64,000 nt of DNA. Origin: Calamus simplicifolius (taxonomy: Eukaryota > Streptophyta > Magnoliopsida > Arecales > Arecaceae). The stretch spans positions 486,637 to 550,636 of the forward strand of contig UESW01004008.1 of assembly GCA_900491605.1 (NCBI GenBank). The letters run 5' to 3'. The position numbers were made by a program, and so were the translations under genes. Shown here one piece after another: positions 1-10,620 of this stretch. The stretch's first letter is position 1. The number at the start of each line of letters is the position of its first letter. The notes below the pieces were generated by a model. That model was not told the DNA's origin. It saw only the letters and a list, made by a program, of their open reading frames with translations, and did not search any database.

Positions 1-424
1 AAAATGCAGTCTTTTATATTATAAAATATTAAAAACATAGTCTTTTATATTATCAGATAATATAAGACTACGTCTTAATTAAAAATGTAGTCTTTTATAT
101 TATAAGATATTAAAAACGTAGTCTTTTTATATTATCAGATAATATAAGACTATGTCTTAATTAAAAACGTAGTTTAAAATATATTATCAAAAAATATAAA
201 ACTACATCTTATTTAAAAACGTAGTCTTTTTATATTATCATATAATATAAGACTATGTCTTAATTAAAAATTAGTCTTTTTATATTATAAGATAATATAA
301 GACTACGTTTTAAATAAAAGATGTAGTCTTTTAATTTGTGAAAATATAAGACTACATTTTTTTATGAAAAACGTAGTCTTTTTCCTAAAACCTATTGTAG
401 TCTATTTAACTTTTTATAGTAGTG
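1..424. repeat. CACTA-A terminal and subterminal repeats
   Basis: AT-rich array of a roughly 50-bp unit with the core TAGTCTTTTATATTATCAGA followed by its near inverse TAATATAAGACTACGTCTTA, so each unit can fold on itself. The block ends at 424 in TAGTAGTG, which on the minus strand reads CACTACTA, the start of an En/Spm (CACTA) terminus. The same array and terminus, in the same orientation, occur at 4440-5028. The element therefore extends left of the window and sits inside the transposase of CACTA-B. The 3-base target duplication would begin with TTC at 425-427, but its partner is outside the window. Confidence 0.75.
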
Positions 425-2832
425 TTCGCATCAGCTTTAAATACATGAGAACCAGAAAGTGGTTTTCTGATACTGTTGACCATCACACTCATTTCTCATT
501 GATGGGATCCCAATAGCTTTAATATTTGACAAGTACTGCGAACAATATTCTATAGCTTTTTCAGCAATATAATTCTATAATGCAACCATCTGGCCTATTG
601 CGATTGCGTACATATCCTTTTAAGATCTTCATGAATCTTTCAAAAGGATACATCTATCTTAAATAGACTGGTTGCATAACTAGACTTCACGTACAAGGTA
701 TACTGTTAATGAACCATTATATCAAAAAATGAAGGAGAATAATTCTTTTCCATGACACAAAGTCTTTACAAGTTCTTCTTGTAGCAAAATGAGATTGCAA
801 AGTGCATTGAAGAACAAACTTAGTCTAGTTATTATGGATCTCATGTTCTTATTCAATAATCCTCGTAATGCCAATGAAAGAATTTGTTGAACCAAAGTGT
901 GGTAGTCATGAGATTTTAGGCCATAAGCTTTAATTCTTCCATAGAAACACAATTTATTAAGTTAGAACAGAATCCATCTGAAACTTTAAGTGCAGATAAC
1001 ATCTTGCAAAATTTGATTTTCTCAGCCTTAGAAAGTGTGTAACTTGCAGCAGGCAAATATGTCATTTTTTTACCCACTATTGGCTATAGCTCACTTCGAA
1101 TTCTTATATTTACTAGATCTAAATAATTGCTTAGTCCATCCTTTGACTTTCCAGGTATATCAAGAAGGGTTCCCATGATGCTCTCACATATATTTTTCTT
1201 AATATGCATCACATCTAATACATGACGTACATGAAGAAACTCCCAATATTCAAGATAAAAAATATTGACCTTTTTTTTTCATGCAAGTTTAGACTTTGCC
1301 TCTGAAACCTTGTCCTTCTTTTTCAATTTCTCAGTATGCACTGATTTTCCTACTTTTTTCCATATACATAATTAATATTTCTGATCTTTTGTAAAATTTT
1401 TATTCCAGTTAAAGGTTTAGGCTACATTAAACTCTTGACAACCATTAAATGCCTTTTTTGCTCTTCTATATCGATAATTTCTATGCAAAAATCTCCTATG
1501 ACCTTGGTACATATTTTTTTCAACTATGTTTTAAGTATACACTCTGTGTATTTTTAGCACAAATTGGGCAAGCCAAATAACCTTTAACATTGCAGCCACT
1601 CAAATTTTCATATGCTAGAAAATTATTTATCGTCCATAGTAATACGGCCTTTAAGATGAATACCTCTTGCAAATATGCATCATAAATTTCAACACCGACA
1701 TCCCATAGCATTTTTAAATCATCAATAAGTGGTTGCATGAAGATGTCAATATCTTTTTCTAGCTGCTTAGGACCCAATATCAACAAGGTTAACATCATAA
1801 ACTTTCGCTTCATACACAATCATGGTGGGAGATTATAGGTAATAAGTACGGTAAGCCATGTACTATGACTACTACTAAGGTGCTATGTGGATTTATCCCA
1901 TCTGCTGCAAGTGCAATCAAAGATTTCGTGGCTCACAAGCGAAATCAGCCCATTTATGGTCTATTAATTTTCATGATGCTGCATCTGCTGGATGTTGAAT
2001 GTAACTGTCAACTTCTTTTTCACTAGAATGCCATATCAAATCTTTTGATATTTGATAAGTACCATACATTCTTCTAAACCTAGGTATTGGAGAAAATACC
2101 ACACAACTTTTGCCGGCATGCCTACTTTTGGATGATTGGATCCTTTAAAAATCTTTCATCTTGATTCAGAACAATTTGGACATACATCAACATCCTGTTT
2201 GCATTTCTATACAAAATGCAATCATTTGGACATGCGTGTATCTTTTCATATTGCATTCCTAAGGCACACAATGTATTTTTTGTTTCATATATTGATGTTG
2301 GCATCAAATTTCCTTTTGGAAGCACATCACCCCAAAAGCTTAATAACTCATTAAAACTTGCATCGCTCCCCCATATTTTGTTTTAAAGTTGTATAATCAT
2401 ACCAAAATAGAAAGTTTAGTGAACCCACTACAACCAGTATATAAAGGGCGCTCAACATCATCCAACAAGTCAACGAATTTCTCTTGATTACATTCAAATA
2501 GATCTCTGCTGCTTCAACCATTTCTACAGCATTAATCATCATTGTATTGAAGACAACATTCTTCAGCATCTAAGGTACACTTATCTTCCTTAACATTACA
2601 TGTTTTTTTCGCAATGCCATATCCATACGTCATAACTTGAGTCGATACCATTACAAAAAAGATGATCTTTAACAACTGTGATATCATGAACTTTCATATT
2701 CCTACATTTTATGCATGGACATTGTATGGAACTAGGGTCACCTAAATTTCTTTTAACATGATTCAATAAATCTTCAACACCATCCTGTATCTTTTTGTAC
2801 GTCTATCAGCAGAGTACCATGACTTATTTAGT
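425..2832 (-). pseudogene. CACTA-B TNP2-type transposase remnant
   Basis: Decayed En/Spm transposase on the minus strand. From the N-terminal side: a Transpos_assoc-like segment with CPCIKCRN near 2710-2740, a TNP2 segment with YEKIHACPNDCILY near 2225-2265, a core with LTLLILGPKQLEKDIDIFMQ near 1735-1795 and LSGCNVKGYLACPICAK near 1545-1600, a block with LKSHDYHTLVQQIL near 870-915, and a DUF4218-like MYPFERFMKILKGYVRNR near 600-650. The order matches the transposase of CACTA-C. Many stops and frameshifts interrupt it. The C-terminus is cut at 425 by CACTA-A. The reading is by eye against the family pattern. Confidence 0.8.
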
Positions 2833-2983
2833 CTGTTTAAATCCAAAAATTACTAGTAACTAGTTAGTTAAATAAACAAATATAATTAATTTTATTTAAC
2901 AAACTAATTAAATTTATCAAACCATATAGAAGTAAAAAATTTAAAATATGACAAGTAAATTAAAAAGATAAATAATAACTTAC

Positions 2984-3053
2984 AGTGGTTCAGCTTCCTT
3001 TGCTTTGTCATCAATCTATTTGACTTACTTTCCATGCCTGATGAATCAGCCAT
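2984..3053 (-). pseudogene. possible first coding exon of CACTA-B transposase
   Basis: A minus-strand ATG at 3051-3053 opens a short frame (MADSSGMESKSNRLMTK...) that runs into a consensus-like donor (CACT then GTAAGT) at 2983. A matching acceptor (TTTAAACAG) lies at 2833, just before NKSWYSADRR, which resembles the usual start of these transposases. The exon is short and low in complexity, so the call rests mainly on the splice signals. Confidence 0.35.
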
Positions 3054-3566
3054 CTATGTTCCTAAAATGGAAAAGATATTATGTTTAGAAACATATAAAC
3101 TATGTTCCAAACTCTTTCTAAAATCCCAGGATATGCCTCATCTAAATTAGTTGGATAATTATAGCAGCAATACTCATTGAAAGTGACAATGATCTCATCA
3201 TGTTTATTTATTCCAACTATTGTACTTGTGGTGTTCTGGTATTATATGTGGATAATATGATTATTGTTGGAATGACCTGGATTACATTACATTTCTAAAA
3301 TCCTAAGATAAGAAGTGGCCATGAATCTATAACTACTAAGTAATTATGTTTGTCATGTCCTTAGAATAGAATATGAATAAGTGTGGTTATGATTTAGGAA
3401 ACAAGTATTCCACATCCTAAACAAAAATGCATGAATCAAGTTATGAGATCATTTTTTTTATTTTTTTAATACTCAATTTAAATGGTAAGAATTAATTGCA
3501 TCTTAATTCAGTCTTTTTTTATTTAAAAAAATAACAATCACCTTATTTTAAAAAAAAAGAAAAAAA
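3054..3566. other. CACTA-B 5' noncoding region
   Basis: AT-rich DNA between the probable first exon and a GC-rich island. I see no coding frame or RNA gene. It ends in an A-rich tract (3550-3566) that resembles the tract on the far side of the island. Confidence 0.5.
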
Positions 3567-3768
3567 TGGCCTGAATGGGCAGGACCGAGCCCAGGCCCAG
3601 CCCACCCAAGTCCCTTGTTTTGCAGCCCCTGGTTCACCTGAACCAAGGGAAGGTGCCGGCGGCCAAGGGCCACCGCCACCTCTCCCGGGGGTGCCTAGCC
3701 AGCCATCGATGATCGGCCTAGTGCCAGTCGGTGGCAGCATCCCTTCCTATTTTTTTCTTTTTTTCCCT

Positions 3769-3803
3769 CTCTTCTTCTTCTTCTTCTTCTTCTTCTTCTT
3801 CTT
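3769..3803. repeat. CTT microsatellite
   Basis: About eleven tandem copies of CTT, giving poly-serine or poly-glutamate in overlapping spurious frames. Confidence 0.9.
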
Positions 3804-3828
3804 TTTGCTCCTCCCTAAGCAACAGCAT

Positions 3829-4106
3829 GGCCGGCCTCCTTCGGCCAACCAAACCCATTAAATGCTGCACGGATGCTAGTGGGGGCTGTCGCCCATGGCC
3901 CGCCCCCGCGAGCCAATGGGTACGCCATCGGGCCCGAGCTAAACACGGGAGCTGGTTTAGCTCCCGTAACACATCATCTGGCAGCGGCATGGCCAGCCTC
4001 CTTCAGTCGGCTGATCCCCATCGGATGCCGCATAGACGCCAATGGGGGCTGCCGTCCATGGCCCGGGCACGGCGAGCCGATGGGCATGCCGCCGGGCCCG
4101 AGCTAA
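3829..4106. repeat. two diverged copies of a ~120-bp segment
   Basis: Positions 3829-3948 and about 3989-4106 share a series of blocks in the same order: GGCC(G/A)GCCTCCTTC, a run around GATGC, GGGGGCTG, CCATGGCCCG and finally GGGCCCGAGCTAAAC. This is an imperfect direct duplication inside the GC-rich island. Confidence 0.75.
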
Positions 4107-4199
4107 ACTAGATCTGGCCGATGCAATCCGGCCCTTTCATGACCTCTCTCTCTCTCTTCCTTTCAATCAATCTTTAGATTAAAAAAAAAAGAAAGATTA

Positions 4200-4439
4200 C
4201 CTGCAGTTGAATCAGCCTGGTGAATCAACCTTGTGAAGAGACCGCAAACAAAACCCTATTCCTGCGTGGTGATGGAGTCTTTGTAACCAAACTTTGATGG
4301 TGGTGGTGGTGGAGTCTCCTCAACCTTAATCCTTTGTGGTGGTCAATGGAGTCTCCACAAACAAAACCCTAATCCAGAGCAAAACTACAGCGGGATATCA
4401 AGGGTTTCATTTAAGAAAAAAGAAGGGAAGCGAATTAGG
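4200..4439. other. CACTA-B region with GGT/GTGGAGTCT repeats
   Basis: Contains a short (GGT)n tract near 4299-4313 and three imperfect copies of a GGTGG...GGAGTCT...CCAAAC-type unit between 4250 and 4380. I see no gene. It lies just inside the subterminal repeats of CACTA-B, probably in the element's 5' transcribed region. Confidence 0.4.
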
Positions 4440-5028
4440 AGGAGAAAAAAATTTAGTTTTATATTAGACTATGCTTAATTAAAAATATAATCTTTTTACA
4501 TTATAAAATAATATAAGACTACATCTTAATTACAAACGTAGTCTTTTTATATTATAAAAATATATAAGGCTATGTCTTAATTAAAAACATAGTCTTTTTA
4601 TATTATAAGATAATATAACTACGTCTTATTTAAAAATATAGTCTTTTATATTATCAGATTAATATATTAATTAAAAATGTAGTCTTTTTGACTTATTATC
4701 AGATAATATAAGAATACGTCTTAATTTAAATATAGTCTTTTATATTATTAGATATTATAAACTATGTCTTAATTAAAAATATAGTCTTTTATATTATCAG
4801 ATAATATAAGACTATGTCTTAATTAAAAACATAGTATTTTTATATTATCAGATAATATAAGACTACGTCTTAATTAAAAATGTAGTCTATTTACGTTTTT
4901 AATAAAAGATGTAGTCTTTTAATTTGTGAAAATTTATGAAAACGTAGTTTAAAAATTAGACTATTTTTTTACAAAATATAGTCTTTTTCCTAAACCTACC
5001 ATAGTCTATTCTACTTTTTGTAGTAGTG
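4440..5028. repeat. CACTA-B 5' terminus and subterminal repeats
   Basis: Same palindromic TAGTCTT...AAGACTA unit as at 1-424, ending at 5028 in TAGTAGTG (CACTACTACAAAAAGTA on the minus strand). The transposase runs on the minus strand, so this is the 5' end of CACTA-B. The right flank at 5029 is LINE sequence, so the element inserted in the old LINE; the expected duplication GCA (5029-5031) has no visible partner because the other end is outside the window. Confidence 0.8.
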
Positions 5029-5205
5029 GCATGGAGTTTCTCAATCTATTAAATTGAAGGAGAGGGGCTTCAGGAGGTACCTCATTGAGTAGACTATACA
5101 CTTGTCTCATTGAAATCTTCTGATGAAATTCAAACCCCCAACACATAATATCAAGATGGCCCATCCTAGCTTTTGGAGTTTGAGTAATTTAAGCTATGAA
5201 ATAAG
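5029..5205 (-). pseudogene. old LINE, zinc-finger (zf-RVT) region fragment
   Basis: A minus-strand frame contains DIMCWGFEFHQKISMRQVY, the D-x-x-x-W...G.FS+...Y pattern of the zinc-binding tail after the reverse transcriptase of plant L1-type LINEs. It continues the frame seen at 10621-10850 (ending WDSDVLHRCFPP), from which the small LINE insertion at 5206-10620 separates it. CACTA-B cuts it off at 5028. Confidence 0.65.
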
Positions 5206-5220
5206 GAGGAAAGCATCTAT
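5206..5220. repeat. left 15-bp TSD of the truncated LINE
   Basis: GAGGAAAGCATCTAT occurs here and, identically, at 10606-10620, next to an A-rich tail. A long duplication beside a poly-A tail is the signature of target-primed reverse transcription. Confidence 0.85.
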
Positions 5221-5337
5221 CAGAATCAAGAACTGTGTGATGAAAAGTGAACTCGATCTACAGATAGCCCTAGCCTCTGGAGCTCCCATGCTGCCTTGGC
5301 AGGCACCTGCGAACGGTCTTTATTTCTTGGGAGCCTC
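5221..5337 (+). pseudogene. LINE fragment upstream of RNase H domain
   Basis: Short degenerate LINE segment whose frame leads into the RNase H domain. Its last bases (GCCTC, 5333-5337) are the Copia-1 target site. The same frame resumes at 10040 with the P-P-P...V-K-I-N-F-D start of the RNase H fold, so Copia-1 cut the domain just at its N-terminus. Confidence 0.6.
5333..5337. repeat. left TSD of Copia-1 (GCCTC)
   Basis: GCCTC immediately precedes the 5' LTR and is repeated at 10040-10044 immediately after the 3' LTR. Confidence 0.9.
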
Positions 5338-5638
5338 TGTTAAGAAGTAATTTACAATTAATGACTTGACTGGAAACCAAAGAGCCATACTTGTATTAAT
5401 GACTTGACTGGAATCCAAAGAGCCATGTTGGTAATATCAAAATTATATTCCCAGCAAATTGTATTCCCAGAAAATTATATTCCCGAAAGATACTTTGGTA
5501 AACCAAAGACATTAAAATTGTCTTCCTTCATATCTATATAAGGAGGCATACGGCAGGGTTGTATGACAAGAAAAAAGTCTATGAAATAAGAAAATATTTC
5601 TTGCTCCTATCCCACAAACTTTTCATCTTGTTCCATCA
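5338..5638 (+). repeat. Copia-1 5' LTR
   Basis: Runs from TGTTAAGAAGTAATTT to TTGTTCCATCA. It holds two copies of a motif around TAATGACTTGACTGGAA and a probable TATA box (TATATAAGG) at 5535-5543. The pair is at 9739-10039. Confidence 0.92.
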
Positions 5639-5642
5639 AATT

Positions 5643-5655
5643 TGGTATCAGAGCC
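5643..5655 (+). promoter_or_regulatory. Copia-1 primer binding site
   Basis: TGGTATCAGAGCC, complementary to the 3' end of plant initiator-Met tRNA, lies four bases after the LTR. Confidence 0.88.
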
Positions 5656-5676
5656 TTAGAAGAAGCACTTGTCAAG

Positions 5677-6660
5677 ATGGCAACTTCATCAACTACCATG
5701 TTCTCCTACACTTCTAACCAAGTTCCTATCTTCAATGGTGAGCATTATGACTATTGGAGTAGTCAAATGCAAACCATATTCATCTCCCAAGACCTTTGGG
5801 ACATAGTCGAAGGTTCCTATGAAGAGCCACCTCAACCACAAGATGCTGCAATAAAATGGACAACAGAGCAACAAAAGGAGTATAAGGAGAATGTGAAGAA
5901 AGATGCAAGTGCTCTTCGATACATTCAACAAGGAATAAGCCAAACCATCTACCCCAGAATTTTTGGAGCAAAGAAAGCAAAGCAAGCTTGGGAAATACTC
6001 AAAGAAGGTTTCCAAGGTAATGAGAAAATCATCTTACTAAACTTACAATCACTTTGGAGAGATTTTGACAACATGCAAATGAAAGAAGGATAAGGTATGC
6101 AAAGCTTTCTTACCAAAGTTATTGAAGTGGTTAATCAAATTAGAAGCCTTGGAGATACCATTGAAGATAGAAAAGTTATTCAAAAGGTTCTTAGAAGTCT
6201 TCCTATAAAATATGATCATGTTGTCACTGCAATAATAGAATCAAAAGATCTATTTACTTATACTTTTAATGAACTATGAGTTCTCTTCAAGTTCATGACA
6301 AAAGAATGAGGCCTTCCACTCAACCTCTTGAGCAAGCCTTCCAAACTAAGCTCTACACCTCAGAAAAAAAGAACTTTAAATAGAAGTACAAAGGAGGACC
6401 ATTCCAAAAGAAGGAAAAAGGCAACAATCAAGAAGCAAACCAACAACAATCAGGTGGTTTTAATCCTCGATGCCGAGCCTGCAAGAAGAACAACCATAAC
6501 TCAAAAGATTGTCGATATAGATGCAATAAGTGCAAGATTCCTAATCATTCACAAAGGGACTATTGGTACCAAAAAAGGAATGGAAATGATGAAGCCAACT
6601 TCACTAAAAATGAAGCTAAAACTCAACAACTCTTCTCTTGCATGAATGCCCAAGAAGATT
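5677..6660 (+). pseudogene. Copia-1 gag remnant
   Basis: Capsid-like UBN2-type gag. It opens MATSSTTMFSYTSNQVPIF and has the GEHYDYWSSQMQT motif of plant copia gags. There is an in-frame stop at 6091-6093, a frameshift near 6276, and another stop near 6379. A nucleocapsid zinc knuckle follows in the shifted frame (CRACKKNNHNSKDC, about 6475-6515), with a second Cys cluster (CNKC...H). The ATG at 5677 is the first after the primer site and fits the family's start. Confidence 0.82.
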
Positions 6661-7980
6661 CTGAAAATGTATGGTACTTGGATAGTGGGTGTAGCAACCA
6701 CATGATGGGGAATCAAAAAATCTTCGTCCAACTTGACAAAAATTATTCTTCTCAAGTCATGCTCGGAGACAGCAAACTCCAAACTGTTGAAGGCAAAGGA
6801 ACTATTGAAGTTCTCACCAAAGGAGGTACCAAAAGGCTTATTAATGATGTTCTTTATGTGCCAAATCTATCTCATAATCTCCTAAGCATTGGGCAACTTA
6901 CTCAAAAAGGATATGCTGTCAACTTTAATAACAGTAGCTGCAAAATTTTTGATAAAAAGAATAACTATCTAATTGCTACTGTACCCATGAGCACAAACAA
7001 GGTTTTTCCTCTAACTATGTTATCTAAATATGTCGTATTCAAAAGTGAAGCTATCAATATGTCAACTTTATGGCATCTTCGATATGGACACTTGAATATG
7101 AAGGGGTTGCATCTACTCAAGCAAAAAAATATGGTGATTGGTCTTCCTCTCATTAAAGAAAGAAGCTAAGTATGTGAAGGCTGCATATATGGAAAAATGC
7201 ACAAGCTACCATATCAAAAGTCTTCATGGAGAACCAAAGCACCTCTTGAACTTGTTCATGCTAATATATGTGGACCCACAAGAACTCCATCACACAATGA
7301 CTGAAGGTACTTCATTCTATTTATTGATGATTATACAAGAATGATGTGGGTTTACTTCTTGCATGCCAAGTCCGAAGCTTTCTCTATTTTCCTACAATTC
7401 AAAGTACTAGCTGAGAAACAAAGTGGACTTCAAATCAAGGCTCTTTGAACTGATCGAGGAGGAGAGTTCATCTACAAACCATTCATGGAATACTGCCAGC
7501 AAAATGGTATCCAAAGACAACTCACAGTTCGTATGAGTCCTCAACAGAACGAAGTTGCTGAAAGAAGAAATCGAACCATTGTGGAAATGGCCCGAAGCAT
7601 GCTGAAAGGAAAAGGCTTACCAAATAATTTTTGGGCTGAAGGTGTGCATACTGTTGTTTACATTCTTAATATATCTCCTACAAAAGTAGTGCTTAACAAA
7701 ACTCCATTCGAAGCATGGCACAAAAGAAAACCAACAATACATCATCTTAAAGTATTTGGTTGTATTGCTTATTCTCACATTCCATCACAGTACCGAGAGA
7801 AATTTGATGAAAAAGGAGAAAAACTAATCTTTATTGGTTATAGTGATGAATCTAAAGGATACAGGTTATTCAATCCAAAAACCAAGAAGCTTGTCATCTC
7901 AAGAGATGTAATTTTGATGAAGAAACTAACTGGAATTGGACACAAATCTCATCTCAAATGCCAAACTCATATGAGTTCAT
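6661..7980 (+). pseudogene. Copia-1 protease and integrase remnant
   Basis: The aspartic protease has its active-site triad in VWYLDSGCSNHM (about 6668-6703). The GAG-pre-integrase zinc motif follows, LWHLRYGHLN...CEGC (about 7069-7185), interrupted by a stop at 7167-7169. In the integrase core the first catalytic Asp is Asn (codon 7263-7265, HANICGP), the second Asp is kept (TDRGGEF, with a stop just before it at 7446-7448), and the Glu is kept in EVAERRNRT. A frameshift near 7912 separates it from the linker region. Confidence 0.85.
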
Positions 7981-9738
7981 AGAGCCACAAGCTAAACAAG
8001 AAGAGAATCAACAAATTCCTTCTACATCACCAAGTTCAATTCATTCTAATCCTTCATCACCAACACAAACTTCATCATCTACATCACAAGCCTCCTCTTC
8101 TTCACCAAGTTCCATTCATTCTCCCACTTTCTTAGAAACCATGGATACAGATTCTCCACCAAAGAAAGTTTGATCCATGCAAGATATTTATAACTCTTGT
8201 CACTTTGTCTTCTTTGGTTATGAACCTCAGGATTTTGAGGAAGCTGTGGTGAAGGAAGAATGGAAAAAGGCAATGGATGAGGAAATAGCAACAATTCAAA
8301 AGAACAAAACTTGGGAGTTTGTCAACTTGCCGGATGGGAAGGATGTAATCGGGCTAAAATGGATCTACAAAATCAAGTATAAAGAAGACGGATCTATTCA
8401 AAAGCATAAAGCTCGACTTGTCGCCAAGGGATACTTGCAGCAGTCTGGCATCGACTTCACCAAAACATTTGCTCGAGTTGCAAGAATGGAGACAATCCGT
8501 ATTATCCTTCTCTTGCTGCCCAACTTGAGCTTCAAGTCTTCCAACTTGACGTCAAATTTGCCTTCCTCAATGGTGAACATAAGGAGGAGGTATACGTCAA
8601 ACAACTTCAAGGGTATGAAGTGACAGGTATGGAACACAAAGTCTATAAACTTTACAAAGCTCTTATGGCTTGAAGCAAGCTCCACGAGCTTGGAACAGCA
8701 GGATTGACAAATACTTCTATTCAAATGGATTCCAAAGAAGCCCAAGTGAACCATCTCTTTATATAAAGATATTTGATGCCACTAACTTTCTTGTTGTTTG
8801 TATCTATATTGATGATCTTGTCTACATTGGGACTAACATGCAAATTGTAGAAGAATTCAAGCAAAGCATAATGATGGAATTCGAGATGTCAGATCTCGGA
8901 TTAATGAAGTATTTTCTTGGCATCCAAGTAAAGCAAGCCAAAGAAGAAATTTTTATCTCTCAAGAGAAGTACATTAAAGACATGTTGCAAAAATTTTATA
9001 TGGACAAAAGTAAACCAGTTTCAACTCCAATGGCATTGAATGAAAAGCTGAAACAAGATGATGGTGTTGAAAAAGCTGATGCAAAGCTCTATAGAAGACT
9101 AGTTGGTTCATTAATATATCTAACCAACACACGGCCTGACATTATTCATGCTGTGAATGTTGTTTCAAGATATATGCAAGAACCAAGCAAATTGCATTAC
9201 GCTGCTGTAAAACACATCCTGAGATATCTCCAAGGAAGTCAAAGGCAAGGCATAAAATATGTTAAAGAAGAAAATAATGAGCTTGTTGGTTATTTTGATA
9301 GTGACTGGGCTGGTTCAATTGATGACAAAAAAAGCACATATGGTTATATTTTTTGTCTTGGTTCAAAGATAATTTCATGGAGTTCAAAGAAACAAAAACA
9401 ATTGCTTTATCTTCAGCAGAAGCAGAGTATATCGCTGCTATGCCTGCGAAGCAGTTTGATTAAGAAGAGTTTTATTGGATTTACAACAAACCCAAGTTCA
9501 ATCAACTACCATTTATTGTGACAATATGTCGGCAATTGCATTATCCAAGAATCCAGTCTTCCATGCAAGGTCCAAGCATATTGAACTCCGATATCATTTC
9601 ATTCAGGATTTGGTAAATAAAGAAGAAATCATTTTAAAGTATGTTGGCACAAATGAACAAGCTGCAGATTTTCTTACCAAAGCTGTCACCATAGAAAAAT
9701 TCAGAAAATTTAAGAATCAATTGCAAATTAAGGAGGAG
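7958..9738 (+). pseudogene. Copia-1 reverse transcriptase and RNase H remnant
   Basis: A serine/proline-rich linker (7958-8170) leads to the RT_2 domain: KWIYKIKYKEDGSIQKHKAR near 8358-8418, then frameshifts between 8500 and 8670, then the catalytic CIYIDDLVY near 8800-8827. RNase H follows with SDWAGSIDDKKST near 9300-9340 and, after a frameshift near 9400, DNMSAIALSKNP and KHIELRYHFI. The frame ends at the polypurine tract, as usual for copia. Confidence 0.87.
9730..9738 (+). promoter_or_regulatory. Copia-1 polypurine tract
   Basis: AAGGAGGAG directly upstream of the 3' LTR, the usual plus-strand primer. Confidence 0.85.
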
Positions 9739-10039
9739 TGTTAAGAAATAATTTGCAATTAATGACTTGACTGGAAACCAAAGAGCCATACTTGTATTAA
9801 TGACTTGACTGGAATCCAAAGAGCCATGTTGGTAATATCAGAAATTATATTCTCAGGAAATTGTATTCCCAGGAAATTGTATTCCTGAAAGATACTTTGG
9901 TACACCAAAGACATTAAAATTGTCTTCCTTCATGTCTATATAAGGAGGCATATGACAGGGTTGTATGACAAGAAAATAGTCTATGAAATAAGAAAATATT
10001 TCTTGCTCCTATCCCATCAACTTTCATCTTGTTCCATCA
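9739..10039 (+). repeat. Copia-1 3' LTR
   Basis: 301 bp, same length as the 5' LTR, from TGTTAAGAAATAATTT to TTGTTCCATCA, with a TATA-like TATATAAGG at 9937-9945. The GCCTC duplication follows at 10040-10044. Confidence 0.92.
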
Positions 10040-10500
10040 GCCTCCACCTCTAGAGTTTGTCAAAATCAACTTTGATGAGAGTATTCATGGTAGATCTGCT
10101 GGATCAGGTTTTGTGATACAAGGGACGAATGGTGCATTGTCGGCAGCTTGTGGTTTCAGCCTTCTTGACTTCTCAGTGCCTCTTGCTGTCTACCTCTTGG
10201 GCTGGTATCTCCTATGCCATTCATAGTTTGGGTGCCTATTGTCTTATCATTGAGGGGGTTCTATTACTATTATCCACTGGCTCCGATAGGACCCCTGCGA
10301 CTGCTTGCCATCCAACTCCTTGATTTACAGCATTCGATCTATCCTTCAGGGAGTTCATAGCACCCAGATTCAACATATTTATAGAGAAGCCAACTCGGTG
10401 GTAGATTGGATCGCCGTCCGGGTGGCCTACTACACTGGATTTTGGAGCATTTGCCACCAGGGTGGCCTACCACTCTAAATTTTGGAGCTGGAAGTAGTAA
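10040..10500 (+). pseudogene. RNase H domain of truncated LINE
   Basis: RNase H-like (RVT_3) domain of a plant L1-type element. FVKINFDES holds the first catalytic Asp and GSGFVIQGTNGAL the following strands. After frameshifts come WAGISYAIHSLGAYCLIIEG and QIQHIYREANSVVDWIA, the typical His...N..AD-like end of the domain. At least two frameshifts occur (near 10170 and 10260). Free-standing host RNase H-like genes share this pattern, but the A tail and the TSD argue for a LINE. Confidence 0.78.
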
Positions 10501-10605
10501 GAACCATGCCCTCCTGTTCTAACCCAAATTTTGTATTCTGATATATTGGGCTCGACTCACCCTAAATTGGTGTGATCATCCGTCTGTACCCAAAAAAAAA
10601 TAGTA

Positions 10606-10620
10606 GAGGAAAGCATCTAT
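10606..10620. repeat. right 15-bp TSD of the truncated LINE
   Basis: Identical to 5206-5220 and directly follows the A-rich tail at 10591-10605. Confidence 0.85.

Larger units (their letters stand above)
3567..4180. other. GC-rich island of unknown origin
   Basis: About 600 bp that is much richer in G and C than the CACTA-B DNA around it. An A-rich tract (A-run, G, A-run) flanks it on both sides, at about 3550-3566 and 4181-4195. It contains a CTT microsatellite and a duplicated segment of about 120 bp. Open frames exist on both strands but are serine- or proline-rich and match no family I recognise. It could be a retroposed fragment, a small unidentified element or captured DNA. Confidence 0.45.
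5338..10039 (+). mobile_element. Copia-1: Ty1/copia retrotransposon, 4.7 kb
   Basis: Structurally complete: two 301-bp LTRs beginning TG and ending CA, an initiator-Met primer site, a polypurine tract and a 5-bp TSD. Internal order is gag, protease, integrase, reverse transcriptase, RNase H, which is the Ty1/copia order. The coding region has several stops and frameshifts, so it is no longer autonomous. The LTRs differ at a moderate number of positions, which suggests moderate age. Confidence 0.93.
5221..10605 (+). mobile_element. 5'-truncated LINE split by Copia-1
   Basis: After subtracting Copia-1 (5338-10039) and one GCCTC, about 680 bp of LINE remains: 5221-5337 plus 10045-10605. It carries only the C-terminal RNase H domain and 3' UTR, ends in an A-rich tail (CAAAAAAAAATAGTA), and has perfect 15-bp target duplications. 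It is inserted within the minus-strand old LINE, so one LINE landed in another in the opposite orientation. Confidence 0.8.

Noticed and set aside
3718..4111. Ser-rich or Glu-rich protein over the CTT tract
   Set aside because: Homopolymeric stretches come from the microsatellite; overlapping frames on both strands and no family match.
424..5028. Positions 1-424 as the 3' end of CACTA-B
   Set aside because: Its terminus has the same orientation as the 5' end at 5028, not the inverse, and the transposase frame is cut at 425; a separate nested element fits better.
10040..10500. Functional host RNase H-like gene
   Set aside because: Frameshifted, without upstream exons, and enclosed by a 15-bp target duplication with an A tail, so it is a LINE fragment.
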